DNA of 5,376 bases. Source: an uncultured Clostridia bacterium. GTDB lineage: Bacteria; Bacillota_I; Bacilli_A; RF39; UBA660. Location of the stretch: assembly GCA_947569225.1 (NCBI GenBank), contig CANORX010000078.1, positions 1 to 5,376 on the forward strand, given 5' to 3'. Of the stretch, positions 5,366-5,376 are shown piece by piece. Position numbers and translations under genes: made by a program. The stretch's first letter is position 1; each line of letters starts with the position of its first letter. The notes below the pieces were generated by a model. The model worked only from the letters and a program-made list of their open reading frames with translations, made no database searches and was not told the origin of the DNA.

Positions 5366-5376
5366 ATTTATATACT

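Noticed and set aside
1..5376. A complete diversity-generating retroelement, CRISPR array, insertion sequence or RNA gene inside the window
   Set aside because: No reverse transcriptase frame, no short regularly spaced repeats, no transposase and no tRNA or rRNA-like sequence was seen on either strand. The three variable segments differ too much in length and sequence to be copies of one template present here.

Overview
The window is an AT-rich stretch, roughly 30% GC by eye, that reads almost entirely on the minus strand. Strong GGAGG-type ribosome binding sites, a textbook TTGACA-17-TATATT promoter, T-rich intrinsic terminators and TGG-only tryptophan codons point to a low-GC member of the Bacillota. 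It could be one of the host-associated Bacilli lineages that carry many secreted proteins of this style, but that placement is an inference. The standard bacterial code fits: stops are TAA, TAA and TAG, and there are no in-frame TGA codons.

Layout, in transcription order from the right edge. An AT-rich bidirectional terminator (about 5332-5365) closes off whatever lies beyond the window. A sigma-70-type promoter (5261-5233) then starts a leader of about 134 nt with two perfect hairpins. Three tandem paralogous genes follow: A (5092-3500, 530 aa), B (3485-1812, 557 aa) and C (1797-145, 550 aa). They are separated by identical 14-nt gaps, each holding a GGAGG site, so they form one operon. A terminator (146-119) overlaps the stop codon of gene C. 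The first 21 codons of another minus-strand gene (63-1) run off the left edge.

Each of the three proteins has (i) a short basic N-terminus plus a hydrophobic segment ending in a S/TYA-[YF][WF]RG motif, like SipW-dependent signal peptides; (ii) a beta-rich domain of about 140 residues with a PGWSTSK-FT-ENQG block, reminiscent of TasA/camelysin-type fibre subunits; (iii) a linker; and (iv) a C-terminal domain of about 300 residues with FGGYxWRIIRTNEDG, WWxMSP and VRPVLSLKSC motifs, resembling the DUF6273/C-type-lectin-like group. Four cysteines are conserved, all in the C-terminal part. I see no LPXTG motif and no C-terminal membrane anchor. My reading is a family of exported, possibly fibre-forming surface proteins that display a lectin-like head.

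The most interesting signal is a segment of 33-44 codons between the MSP and VRP motifs. It differs in sequence and length among the three copies while its flanks are nearly invariant, and it lies in DNA with clearly raised GC (50%, 45% and 38% in 180-nt windows of C, B and A, against 29% in a comparison window). It sits where variable regions of C-type-lectin-fold targets of diversity-generating retroelements are found. No reverse transcriptase or template repeat is in the window, so that mechanism is only a hypothesis. The copies also show mosaic similarity, which suggests recombination or gene conversion.
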